DNA of 64,000 nucleotides from Verrucomicrobiota bacterium (lineage in GTDB: Bacteria > Verrucomicrobiota > Verrucomicrobiia > JADLBR01), in contig JAKQKQ010000149.1 in NCBI GenBank assembly GCA_029560585.1, positions 1 through 64,000 on the forward strand, read 5' to 3'. The position numbers and the translations under genes are program-made. Positions 19,470 to 26,428 of the stretch are shown in pieces (position 1 is the stretch's first letter; each line of letters begins with the position of its first letter). The notes under the pieces are model-generated. The model had not been told where the DNA came from. It searched no databases and saw only the letters and a program-made list of their open reading frames with translations.

Positions 19470-19748
19470 GTGAAAGCCACGCTTACCAGCAAAGGCCAGA
19501 TCACCATCCCCAAGGCCATCCGCGACCGCCTGGGTCTCAAGGCGGGCGACGAACTGGAATTCGACGCGAGCGCCCCCGGCTTGAGCGCGCGGCGCGTGGT
19601 GAACAAACTGGCTTGGTCCCGGGTCCTGAAAAGGTGGCGGTCCGCTCGGGGCGCCAGTCTCAAGGGACATCGCTGGGGCCGCATGACCTCCGCCGAGATC
19701 CTAGACGAGACGCGCGGCCCGGTCGAGCTGCCACGGGGCAAGGCCTGA
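19470..19748 (+). CDS. AbrB/MazE-type (SpoVT) antitoxin
   Basis: The product has 92 residues. The swapped-hairpin AbrB DNA-binding fold covers about 1-45 (ATLTSKGQITIPKAIRDRLGLKAGDELEF is spread over this range), and the rest is the toxin-binding tail, basic in the middle and ending MTSAEILDETRG. Such proteins neutralise a partner toxin and repress their own promoter. The GTG at 19470 is preferred over upstream ATGs because it fits the family N-terminus and the promoter. It overlaps the PIN gene by one base. Confidence 0.88.
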   Translation: MKATLTSKGQITIPKAIRDRLGLKAGDELEFDASAPGLSARRVVNKLAWSRVLKRWRSARGASLKGHRWGRMTSAEILDETRGPVELPRGKA

Positions 19749-20152
19749 TGCGCACCGCGGTTGATTCGTCGGTGCTCTGGGCCATCCTCAACGCCGAGCC
19801 GGGCTGGGAGGCATGGGTCGCAGTGCTCCAGACTGCCGCCGCCGAAGGCGAACTCTTGGTCTGTCCCATCGTTTTCGCCGAGGTGGCGCCATCCGTCTCT
19901 TCGGCGGACGAGTTGCTTTCCATCCTTCACGGCCTCGGCGTGGCCTATGATCCACTCCTCCCCGGCGCCGCATTCCTCGCAGGCCAGACCTTCAGGAAGT
20001 ACCGCGACACGGGCGGACCCCGCGACCGGATGATCCCCGATTTTCTGGTTGCCGCGCACGCCCAGCATCAGGCCGACCGCCTCGCCGCCACCGACCGCGG
20101 ATACCTTCGCAGATATTTTCCGAAGCTCGCCCTGCTCGCTCCAGGAGACTGA
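19748..20152 (+). CDS. PIN-domain ribonuclease toxin (VapC-like)
   Basis: A 134-residue PIN domain. The four acidic positions are present: Asp in AVDSSVLWAI, Glu in VCPIVFAEVAP, Asp in RMIPDFLVAAHA and Asp in AATDRGYLRRYF. PIN toxins cleave tRNA or rRNA when the labile antitoxin is lost. TGATG overlap with the antitoxin indicates translational coupling. The AbrB-with-PIN pairing is a known type II combination. Confidence 0.88.
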   Translation: MRTAVDSSVLWAILNAEPGWEAWVAVLQTAAAEGELLVCPIVFAEVAPSVSSADELLSILHGLGVAYDPLLPGAAFLAGQTFRKYRDTGGPRDRMIPDFLVAAHAQHQADRLAATDRGYLRRYFPKLALLAPGD

Positions 20153-20488
20153 CCTTGCAAGTTCGTCGCCCGGGTCGGACCACAGGTTCCAGTGGCAACG
20201 GATCCTCCAGCGGCTCGGTCAGCATGTATCGCTATACCGGGGCGAACGCCTTGGCGTTGCGCCACGTGATTCCAGTGGCTTCGGCCACGTTGCGCATTGC
20301 CGGTCTTCACACGAGGGGTTCGTTGCGGTGCGCGCCGTCATTCCGCAAGTAGATGCGGTGTGGCACATCGGACTCGGTCATCGCGGGATCGGTCGCGCTT
20401 GGCGGGAGAGTTGTAACGGCAACACCGCATCTCGAACAGGGTGTGGTTTCGTTTGCGGTCAACTCAAGCCCCGTTTGCCCGCGGTTGT
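20153..20488. other. 336 bp without a recognised gene
   Basis: Short open frames exist on both strands, but none has a ribosome site, a recognisable domain or sustained codon bias. No strong hairpin or copy of the window's repeat families was seen. It may hold the decayed end of an older gene downstream of the PIN gene. Confidence 0.4.
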
Positions 20489-21451
20489 TCACCGCGTGGG
20501 CTCCGGCTGCGGCGCATGGACGCCCCACATCTTCTCGATCATCGCGAAACCCGCCGGATCGCGGCAACGCAACGCCTTGCGGTCGAACGGCTCGTATTCG
20601 CCGCTCAGGAAATAGGCGCACGACAGTTCGGCAAAGTACTCGAGCTGATTTCGCGAGGCGTACGCGCGGTCGAGGCGCCCGCCCGTGACATCCCTCACAC
20701 CCTCGTAAAGCTTGCGCGCCACCGCATTCTTCCACGCCGCGAGGATATCGGGTTGTTTTTCCGCCCATTGCTCGAGCTGCCAGGCGTGTGCAAACTCGTG
20801 AATGAGCACGCGCAGCGCCCACTCGTCGGTGATCGCCGTGTAGTTGCGGGCCGAGTATACGACCAGCGCGCTGCTCCAACGCGGATCGAGATGCGCGCGG
20901 TGTTTTGGGGCGTGCGGTTGGAAGTATTCCGCGCCACTATCGCGGCCGCCGGCCTGCGCCTCCTTGCCGAGCATCAGGAAGATCGGAAGCCGCTGGAGGC
21001 GCGCGTGGGTATGCGCGGGCAGCAGGCGGAGCAACTCGCGGAGCTTCGCATCCAGCCGGCCGAGCGCGCGCCCGGCAAGTTCCGCATGTTGCGCGGCAAG
21101 CTCGCGTTCGAGCCAAATCTTCCAGCCGCCCGCCGGGCGCCCGACGTATTCGCGCGGCGGCTCGCGAAAGTTCACGAACTTGGGCGGTACGAACAAGCGC
21201 GGGGCCGGGCGGGTCGCCCGCATTCCCGTTGTCCCGTCCTGGCCCGATTTTGCCTTGATGAGATCCCACGGGCCCTCGGGGATCCGCCCATGATGCGTGC
21301 ACGGAAAGTCGCGGCGGTCAACGGCGGGGGCCTCGGCGGTGAAGAGCGGATGGAAGACAATCAGCCCGGCGCAGATGCCCGTCACCAAGCGCGCGAGCGG
21401 CCGGATTCGACAAGGCGCACCCGAAGGTGTGGTGCTCGGTCGTGACAACAT
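20489..21451 (-). CDS. Exported zinc metallopeptidase-like protein (HExxH)
   Basis: From ATG 21451 the product has about 320 residues with an N-terminal hydrophobic segment (about 22-40), signal peptide or anchor. The motif VLIHEFAHAW gives HEFAH at about 218-222, and NQLEYFAELSCAYF about 55 residues later supplies a probable third zinc ligand Glu, a gluzincin-like arrangement. The middle region is Arg/Leu-rich helix. No named family could be fixed. Upstream codons to 21538 fall in repeat DNA and were excluded. Confidence 0.65.
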   Translation of the reverse strand: MLSRPSTTPSGAPCRIRPLARLVTGICAGLIVFHPLFTAEAPAVDRRDFPCTHHGRIPEGPWDLIKAKSGQDGTTGMRATRPAPRLFVPPKFVNFREPPREYVGRPAGGWKIWLERELAAQHAELAGRALGRLDAKLRELLRLLPAHTHARLQRLPIFLMLGKEAQAGGRDSGAEYFQPHAPKHRAHLDPRWSSALVVYSARNYTAITDEWALRVLIHEFAHAWQLEQWAEKQPDILAAWKNAVARKLYEGVRDVTGGRLDRAYASRNQLEYFAELSCAYFLSGEYEPFDRKALRCRDPAGFAMIEKMWGVHAPQPEPTR

Positions 21452-21488
21452 CAGAGACCACGCGTCGGATCCCGCGGACGCGACCGGC

Positions 21489-21865
21489 CCCCACCGCCAT
21501 CCGGGGGGCCGCCAGCCCGCCTGAACCCGTTGGGCCATGGCATTGGCGTAGCAGACGAGCCACCGGAACTCGAGCGGGAAGGCCGACGTCGCCCTTCGCC
21601 GAGCGCATCAACAGGTCCGCGATGCAGCGGCCCTTCACCCCCTCCGGCCTCCGTGCGTCTGTGGTGAAAAGAACTTTCACGGAACGAGAACGCCAGCAGC
21701 CGCGTCGTGTCGCAATCGTCGCAGCGGATGCGCGCGAAACCGTAGGACAGGTCACCGCAGTCCAAAACCCTTCCGGCCCGGATCTTGGGTTGGGGCACGA
21801 GCCGCGCACGCGAACAGCGCCCGAAGTTCCTGGCCGGGAAACGGCGGCCCGCATTCCTGAGTTCT
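21489..21865 (+). repeat. R4 plus R3 repeat modules; gene-free stretch 21452-22011
   Basis: About 21489-21572 matches the R4 module at 19164. About 21752-21840 is an R3 module (CACCGCAGTCCAAAACCC, then GGCACGAGCCGCG, CGCCCGAAGTT) matching 5731-5820 in reverse and 37400-37481. About 21842-21866 matches 19330-19360. Between the modules I see no gene. The rest, to 22011, shows only GTGTGGCTGTTTTCCGGTTAG-like filler. Confidence 0.65.
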
Positions 21866-22011
21866 GGATTGGGCGGGCTCGAAACTCGGGGGGATCTCTT
21901 AGAATCGGACTACCCGATTCTACTTGAGAAAACGCGTATTGCCCCTTGCAGGCCCTTCGCTGCGGGCCGGTTGTGTGGCTGTTTTCCGGTTAGCCGGGTG
22001 GCACAAGACGG

Positions 22012-22485
22012 TCAGATATCGAAGTTGAGGATGCCCTTGTTTTGCTGCTGGCGTTCGGCGGCACCGTTCAGGGCGTCCTGGAGGGTGAGGTTGTCGAGGA
22101 CGGTGGTGGCGGCGGCGTGGAGGTGTCGCATGGCGATGCGGACGGCGCAGCTTTCCGGATCGGGGCAGGAGCATTCGACGGGTTCACCCCATGGGACGCT
22201 GGCGCAAGGGACGGGTGCGAACGTTCCTTCCATGACCCGGATCACTTCGCCAAACCGGATTTCGGGCGGTGGGCGATTGAGGCCGTAGCCGCCCTCGACG
22301 CCACGGCGGCTTCTGAGGATGTCGGCGTTGCGCAGCACCAGGAGGATCTGCTCCAGAAATTTCTCTGGGATATGGGTGCGTTCGGCGAGTGCGCCGATGG
22401 GGAGCAGCCGGTGGCCCTGCGCCTCGGCGGCGGCGATTTCGACCAGTGCGCGGAGGGCGTATTCGCACTTGCGGGAGAGTCTCAT
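22012..22485 (-). CDS. Rrf2-family transcriptional regulator with four cysteines
   Basis: A 157-residue Rrf2 protein. The winged helix is at 1-80 (MRLSRKCEYALRALVEIA start; IPEKFLEQILLVLRNADIL; SRRGVEGGYGL wing). Cysteines at 94, 105, 107 and 113 lie in the loop where IscR and NsrR bind an Fe-S cluster, which suggests redox, NO or Fe-S sensing, although the spacing differs from both. It lies 21 nt downstream of the transpeptidase-like gene on the same strand. No Fe-S assembly operon is adjacent. Strong ATG, no clear ribosome site. Confidence 0.85.
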   Translation of the reverse strand: MRLSRKCEYALRALVEIAAAEAQGHRLLPIGALAERTHIPEKFLEQILLVLRNADILRSRRGVEGGYGLNRPPPEIRFGEVIRVMEGTFAPVPCASVPWGEPVECSCPDPESCAVRIAMRHLHAAATTVLDNLTLQDALNGAAERQQQNKGILNFDI

Positions 22486-22506
22486 CGGTGTGTGCCGGGA
22501 TTGGCC

Positions 22507-24162
22507 TCAGGGATCCTTAGCGGAGAATCCCGCCGCCTTGGCTATTTGGGCATCGCGCTCGGGCACCAGCCGGAATTGGAGGTGGCCCGCGTCATCCACG
22601 TAGATGTCTCTGCAGAGAATGATGACGGGGAGCGGCTGCGAGAGGGGGGCGCGCTCGGATTTCGTGGAATCCATGGCCTTGCGGACGCGGCGGGCATCCC
22701 AGCTAGACTCCTTGGCGAGCACGAAGGTGGCGAGTTTCTGGGGCTCCTCGACGCGTATCCATCCTCGGCCTATGTCGAGCGTCGTGGTCTCGAACCCGGG
22801 ATCCTTTTCCCTGCCGTGGAGGTAGATGGCGAAGTAATTCGGGACCATGAACTTCACCTGGCCGAGGGGATTATCGCGGCCCGGTTTCTGACGGAGGAAG
22901 AGCTTGCCCGCCTGGACCTGGTCGAAACTGGCCTCGTCGGGCGGGTGGATGACGGCGCCGGGGTGGTAGTCGCTGACGATCTCGAAGCCCTGTGCCTGGA
23001 ACCAGGCGGGGTCCTTGCGGGCCTTGGGGAGGATTTCCCCGGTGGCGACATGGGGGGGCACGCTCCACGACGGCGCGAACTCCAGATACTCGAGCTTGTC
23101 GGCGAATGAGTCGCCGGCCAAGTCGCGGAGGGCGTGGCCGTGGTTCACGCGCATCCTGAAGGCGGGCCGGCGCCTCTCGTAGGCGATGAGTTCCCGCTGC
23201 GGCAACAATACCACGAGCCCGCGCTCGGGCGGCTGGCGCTCTCCCCACCGCCAGCGCTCCAGATTGATTCTCACCTGGAGGATCCGTTCGCCGACCGACT
23301 CGTTGAGGGCGCCGCGCGTCATCGGGCCAACGATGCCATCCACCTGGAGTTCGTGGCGTGCCTGGAATTGGCGGACGGCATTGTCCAGGGCGCCATCAAA
23401 ACGCTCGTGCCAGCCCGCCGGTTCTTCCCCCTTGCGCGGGGCGAGGCGCGCCGGGAGATCCTCCTCGGCGGCGAGGCGCCGTCGCAGGGCGACGACGGCG
23501 CTGCCGCGGCTGCCTATCCGGAGGGAACGGCCGATGTTGGGGACGTCCGGCCAACCCCCGGTTGCCGCGATATCCCGATAGCGCTTGAGCGCGGCCTTGA
23601 GCGCGACGTAGCCGTCCCACGTGGGTTCCATGCTCGCGAGACGCCCGGCGAAGTCACCGTTCGCCAAGGCGCTCTCGAGTTCGGGGACGAGGTCGGGCAC
23701 GGCCGGTTGCCACTGGGCTGAGGGGGGGTCGGCGGGAGGCCTGGCGCGCCCGACGCGAATGTCGTGTGCGATCTCAAAGAACGCGGTGGTGAGGGTGATG
23801 TCGCGGCGCGCGATAGTCTCCGGCACGCTCGTTGGCGCGGCGGCGTCGAAGTCGGCGGGCAGGTAGTTCTTCGGGTTGAGGCCGAGATCGCCCACCCTGC
23901 CGATCGCCTCCAGAAATTTAGCGGCGGCGCCATCGGCGCCCCAGGCGGGCTCATTTTTTCGGCCCGCGTAAAACCGGGTCACGGCATCGGACACGATGGC
24001 GTCGTTGGTGAGTGCCCCCGGCGCGTCGCGCAAAAACTTTTCGATCGCCGCGGTTCCAAGTGATGGGCCGGGGATCGTGGCCTCGGGCACGCCGGTGGTC
24101 GGTTGCTGGGCGTGGGCCGCTGCCATCGACCCGGCCAACGCAAGAATAAGGGACGGGCACAT
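22507..24162 (-). CDS. YcbB-like L,D-transpeptidase homologue lacking the catalytic cysteine
   Basis: About 551 residues from ATG 24162 (GTG 24186 is also possible), with a signal peptide. An N-terminal helical region with the YcbB layout leads to a peptidoglycan-binding repeat (LRIGSRGSAVVALRRRL ... FQARHELQVDGIVGPMTRGAL) and a YkuD-type catalytic domain. The conserved lead-in PNYFAIYLHG is intact, but where the family has S-x-GC-I-R-x-E this protein has DIGRGWIRVEEP. The codon at 22759-22761 is TGG (Trp, about residue 468), one base from a Cys codon. The frame is otherwise open and conserved, so it may bind rather than cross-link peptidoglycan. Confidence 0.85.
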   Translation of the reverse strand: MCPSLILALAGSMAAAHAQQPTTGVPEATIPGPSLGTAAIEKFLRDAPGALTNDAIVSDAVTRFYAGRKNEPAWGADGAAAKFLEAIGRVGDLGLNPKNYLPADFDAAAPTSVPETIARRDITLTTAFFEIAHDIRVGRARPPADPPSAQWQPAVPDLVPELESALANGDFAGRLASMEPTWDGYVALKAALKRYRDIAATGGWPDVPNIGRSLRIGSRGSAVVALRRRLAAEEDLPARLAPRKGEEPAGWHERFDGALDNAVRQFQARHELQVDGIVGPMTRGALNESVGERILQVRINLERWRWGERQPPERGLVVLLPQRELIAYERRRPAFRMRVNHGHALRDLAGDSFADKLEYLEFAPSWSVPPHVATGEILPKARKDPAWFQAQGFEIVSDYHPGAVIHPPDEASFDQVQAGKLFLRQKPGRDNPLGQVKFMVPNYFAIYLHGREKDPGFETTTLDIGRGWIRVEEPQKLATFVLAKESSWDARRVRKAMDSTKSERAPLSQPLPVIILCRDIYVDDAGHLQFRLVPERDAQIAKAAGFSAKDP

Positions 24163-24243
24163 CGAGGCTACTGTATCACACTGCACGGCAATGCGGGAGA
24201 GGGAATCCGAGCCGAGTCAGGCCCTTGGGGCCACGTGCCACAG

Positions 24244-24272
24244 TTGCCCCGTGGGCCCGGACGGGTTATGAT
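24244..24272 (+). promoter_or_regulatory. Sigma-70 promoter for a leaderless gene
   Basis: TTGCCC (24244-24249), an exact 17-nt spacer and TATGAT (24267-24272). The ATG at 24280 follows after 7 nt, the distance expected for transcription starting on the start codon. Confidence 0.65.
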
Positions 24273-24279
24273 GGTGTCG

Positions 24280-24720
24280 ATGGCGCGCCCCCCCCGGCGA
24301 TCTTGGCTGGTCGTCCTTCTGCTGCTTGCGGCGGGAGTGGCATGGCTCATCGCGAGGGCTCCCGAGGGCCGGCGCGAATGGCTCTCGGCCACCGGGCCAG
24401 CCCAGGTGTCGATCGACCATTGCGCGCCCATGATGGATGACTCCGCCGTGGCATTCGTGCAACTGCACCGCGACCTGGACCACGCGGTGCGCCGCGGGCA
24501 ACTCTCCCGCGTGCGGGAGGATTCTGCGGCGCTGGCCCGCCATCTCACGCCCGTCGATCCCATCGCGGCGGCCGCCGCGCTTCACCTCGCCGAATCCCGG
24601 GACGTCGCGACGGCGCGCCAGCGCTTTGAGCAGATGGATAGTCTCCTCCGTGACACCGCTCGCCCCCGCGCCTCCGACCAGGGCCAGCCCAACGTGATCG
24701 TGGCGCCCGCGGTCAATTGA
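24280..24720 (+). CDS. Small membrane-anchored or exported helical protein
   Basis: From ATG 24280 the product is 146 residues: a basic start (ARPPRRS), one hydrophobic segment (about 8-27), then a soluble helical region. Its pattern of a first helix (VAFVQLHRDLDHAVRRGQL), a second (ALARHLTPVDPIAAAAALHLA) and an ending arm recalls the DUF3347-like periplasmic helical domain, but only weakly. The upstream ATG at 24268 overlaps the -10 box and is not preferred. Confidence 0.6.
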   Translation: MARPPRRSWLVVLLLLAAGVAWLIARAPEGRREWLSATGPAQVSIDHCAPMMDDSAVAFVQLHRDLDHAVRRGQLSRVREDSAALARHLTPVDPIAAAAALHLAESRDVATARQRFEQMDSLLRDTARPRASDQGQPNVIVAPAVN

Positions 24721-24738
24721 TGTCCGCGCCCCCGCCGA

Positions 24739-24968
24739 TTAGCCCGGATATTTCACAGCCTTGCGGGCTGTGAAATTCCGGGCTCTGGGAAAACCGCGCC
24801 ATGAAAGCCATTTATTGGGAAAGGTCAGGCAAAGACTGGGTTTTTTCGCGGTTGCGGAGTGTGTTTCGCGGACCGGTGGCCCCAGACCCGTCAAAGTCGC
24901 GTTCTTCGGAGCGCGGTTTTCCTTTGAGCCTGCATATTTCACGCGGAAGCGTGAAATATGCAGGTTAG
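24739..24968 (-). repeat. R1 element, copy B (complete, 230 bp)
   Basis: Bounded by TTAG at 24739 and TTAG at 24965-24968. Read on the minus strand: a hairpin of 18-bp arms (CCTGCATATTTCACGC/GCGTGAAATATGCAGG), a subterminal 12-mer GGAAAACCGCGC, a unique core, its inverse GCGCGGTTTTCC and the second hairpin (TTTCACAGCC.../...GGCTGTGAAA). The core is close to the copies at 1 and 51959. The stop of the lrp-like gene lies in the terminal bases. Confidence 0.93.
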
Positions 24969-25444
24969 GGCGACACCTTCAGTTTCTCGTCCGGGGTCTC
25001 CGCCTGCATGAGGACGCCCTGCTCCTTGTAGGTCTTGAGCATGAAGTGCGTCGCGGTGGAGAGGACGCCCTCGAGCGTGGCGAGTTTCTCCGAGACGAAC
25101 GTGGCCACCTGCCGCAACGTCTTGCCCTCCACGATCAGCAGCAGGTCGTAGGAGCCGCTCATCAGGAAACACGACGTCACCTCGGAAAATTTCGCGATCC
25201 GCGCCGCCAGCCGGTTGAAGCCCCCGCCGCGCTCGGGCGCGAGTTTGACCTCGATGACGCCCTTGACCAATTCGGAGACCGCCCGCTCGTCGTCGATGAT
25301 CGCCCTGTAGCCGAGGATGATCTTGTCCTCCTCGAACTTACGGATGCGGGCGATGACCTCCTCCTCCGTCAGGTTCAGCATCTTGCCGATGGTGGCGGGT
25401 TTCGCGTACGCGTTCTCTTCGAGCATGCGGAGGATCGGGTCCAT
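24965..25444 (-). CDS. Lrp/AsnC-family regulator
   Basis: From ATG 25444 the product is 159 residues. The helix-turn-helix is at about 15-50 (ATIGKMLNLTEEEVIARIRKFEEDKIILGYRAIID) and the RAM/AsnC ligand-binding domain at about 65-145 (VIEVKLAP; SCFLMSGSYDLLLIVEGKTL; THFMLKTYKEQG). Such proteins form octamers responding to amino acids. Upstream frame to 25630 is unsupported. Its TAA stop is part of repeat R1 copy B. Confidence 0.88.
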   Translation of the reverse strand: MDPILRMLEENAYAKPATIGKMLNLTEEEVIARIRKFEEDKIILGYRAIIDDERAVSELVKGVIEVKLAPERGGGFNRLAARIAKFSEVTSCFLMSGSYDLLLIVEGKTLRQVATFVSEKLATLEGVLSTATHFMLKTYKEQGVLMQAETPDEKLKVSP

Positions 25445-25527
25445 GGGGAAAGTAAAGACTCCCCTGGGGTCCAAATCAACGCCCAACAAAGAAGTTGGTT
25501 GTTGGATGTTGGCCGTTGGGCTTTTGG

Positions 25528-26373
25528 TCAGGTCGTTTGGGGTCGGATCTCGGCCGCATCGAATTCCTCGACCAGGTCCAGGATCACGTCGGCCATGTGG
25601 GGCTCGGTGCCGATCGCGGAGGTGTACCACAGGCGCCGGTCGCCGAGGTGATGCGGGCCCCGCGCCAGCGAGTCCTCATTTAATGGGGGGGAGGCGGGGG
25701 CGCGCAGCCCTAGTGCCGAGGGGATGTCCTCGAGGCAGTGCTGTCCGTTGCCGATGAAGAACGGGACGGCGACCACGTCGCGGTGCGCCGTGACTTCGCG
25801 CCAGCGTCCGATCAGGGGCTCCTGGTCGAGGAAGGCGGCCCGCACCTCGCCGAACAGTCCGAGCGCCCCCACCGCCGCCACCTGGCGGCGGATGGCGACC
25901 GCGGAGTTCACATCCCGGCCCGTCCCGTGGCCCAGGATGAGCAGGCAGGCGTCGGCCGGATCCTGGTCGGCGCCGAGCGCCGCCAGCGCCCGATGCTGCA
26001 ACACCGCCGTCATCGAGTGGTGTGAGCCCACCGGCCTGCAGTAGTACAGCCGGCGCCCGTCGCGGCAGGTGACTTGCCCTTCGAGCCCAAACTCGCGGGG
26101 AAAGACAGTGCGCGTGAAGTAGCCCTCGCTGATGAAATTCGGGACGATGTAGACCTCGGGGGACCGCACCGCGCCGAGCACCTCCCGGGGCCTCGGCCCC
26201 TCCTTCCAGAAGGCCGCGGCCACTTCCGCGAACGGCCCGCGGGCGCGAAGCGCGCGAACGAGCTCGTGCGTCGGTCGGCTGGAGCCCGCGCTCTTGCTCG
26301 AGCCGTGCGCCGCCAAAACGAGAGCGGCGCCGGGCCAGGCCCGGCGCCGCTCCGGCTGTAAGTCTGATCTCAC
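25528..26373 (-). CDS. CbiX/SirB-like sirohydrochlorin chelatase family protein
   Basis: 281 residues from GTG 26373, with two chelatase half-domains. The first begins LVLAAHGSSKSAGSSRPTHEL with the metal-site His and continues EVAAAFWKEGPRP; the second has CLLILGHGTGRDVN and EVRAAFLDQEPL. A duplicated CbiX arrangement would insert Co, Ni or Fe into sirohydrochlorin, but no tetrapyrrole genes are adjacent, so the substrate is open. The N-terminal ERRRAWPGAAL is encoded by a perfect 27-nt palindrome. It lies 55 nt after fba on the same strand. Confidence 0.75.
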   Translation of the reverse strand: MRSDLQPERRRAWPGAALVLAAHGSSKSAGSSRPTHELVRALRARGPFAEVAAAFWKEGPRPREVLGAVRSPEVYIVPNFISEGYFTRTVFPREFGLEGQVTCRDGRRLYYCRPVGSHHSMTAVLQHRALAALGADQDPADACLLILGHGTGRDVNSAVAIRRQVAAVGALGLFGEVRAAFLDQEPLIGRWREVTAHRDVVAVPFFIGNGQHCLEDIPSALGLRAPASPPLNEDSLARGPHHLGDRRLWYTSAIGTEPHMADVILDLVEEFDAAEIRPQTT

Positions 26374-26427
26374 CGGCGCGGAAACGTGCGCCCGGCCGCT
26401 CCGGGCGCAAGCCCGCGTTTCCGGCGG
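26324..26427 (-). repeat. Two strong hairpins between fba and the chelatase gene
   Basis: The first (26324-26350) is a perfect palindrome: 13-bp GC arms GCGGCGCCGGGCC around a single A. The second (about 26373-26427) is a long imperfect hairpin whose ends CGCGGAAACG/CGTTTCCGGCG and middle GCGCCCGG/CCGGGCGC pair. No U-run follows either. They could stabilise the fba message or limit read-through; the first is within the chelatase reading frame. Confidence 0.6.
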
Positions 26428-26428
26428 G

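Noticed and set aside
24761-25651. 296-codon plus-strand open frame starting in R1
   Set aside because: It begins in repeat DNA and then runs antisense to the Lrp-like gene. The R1 part is shared with other copies only as DNA, with frame breaks.
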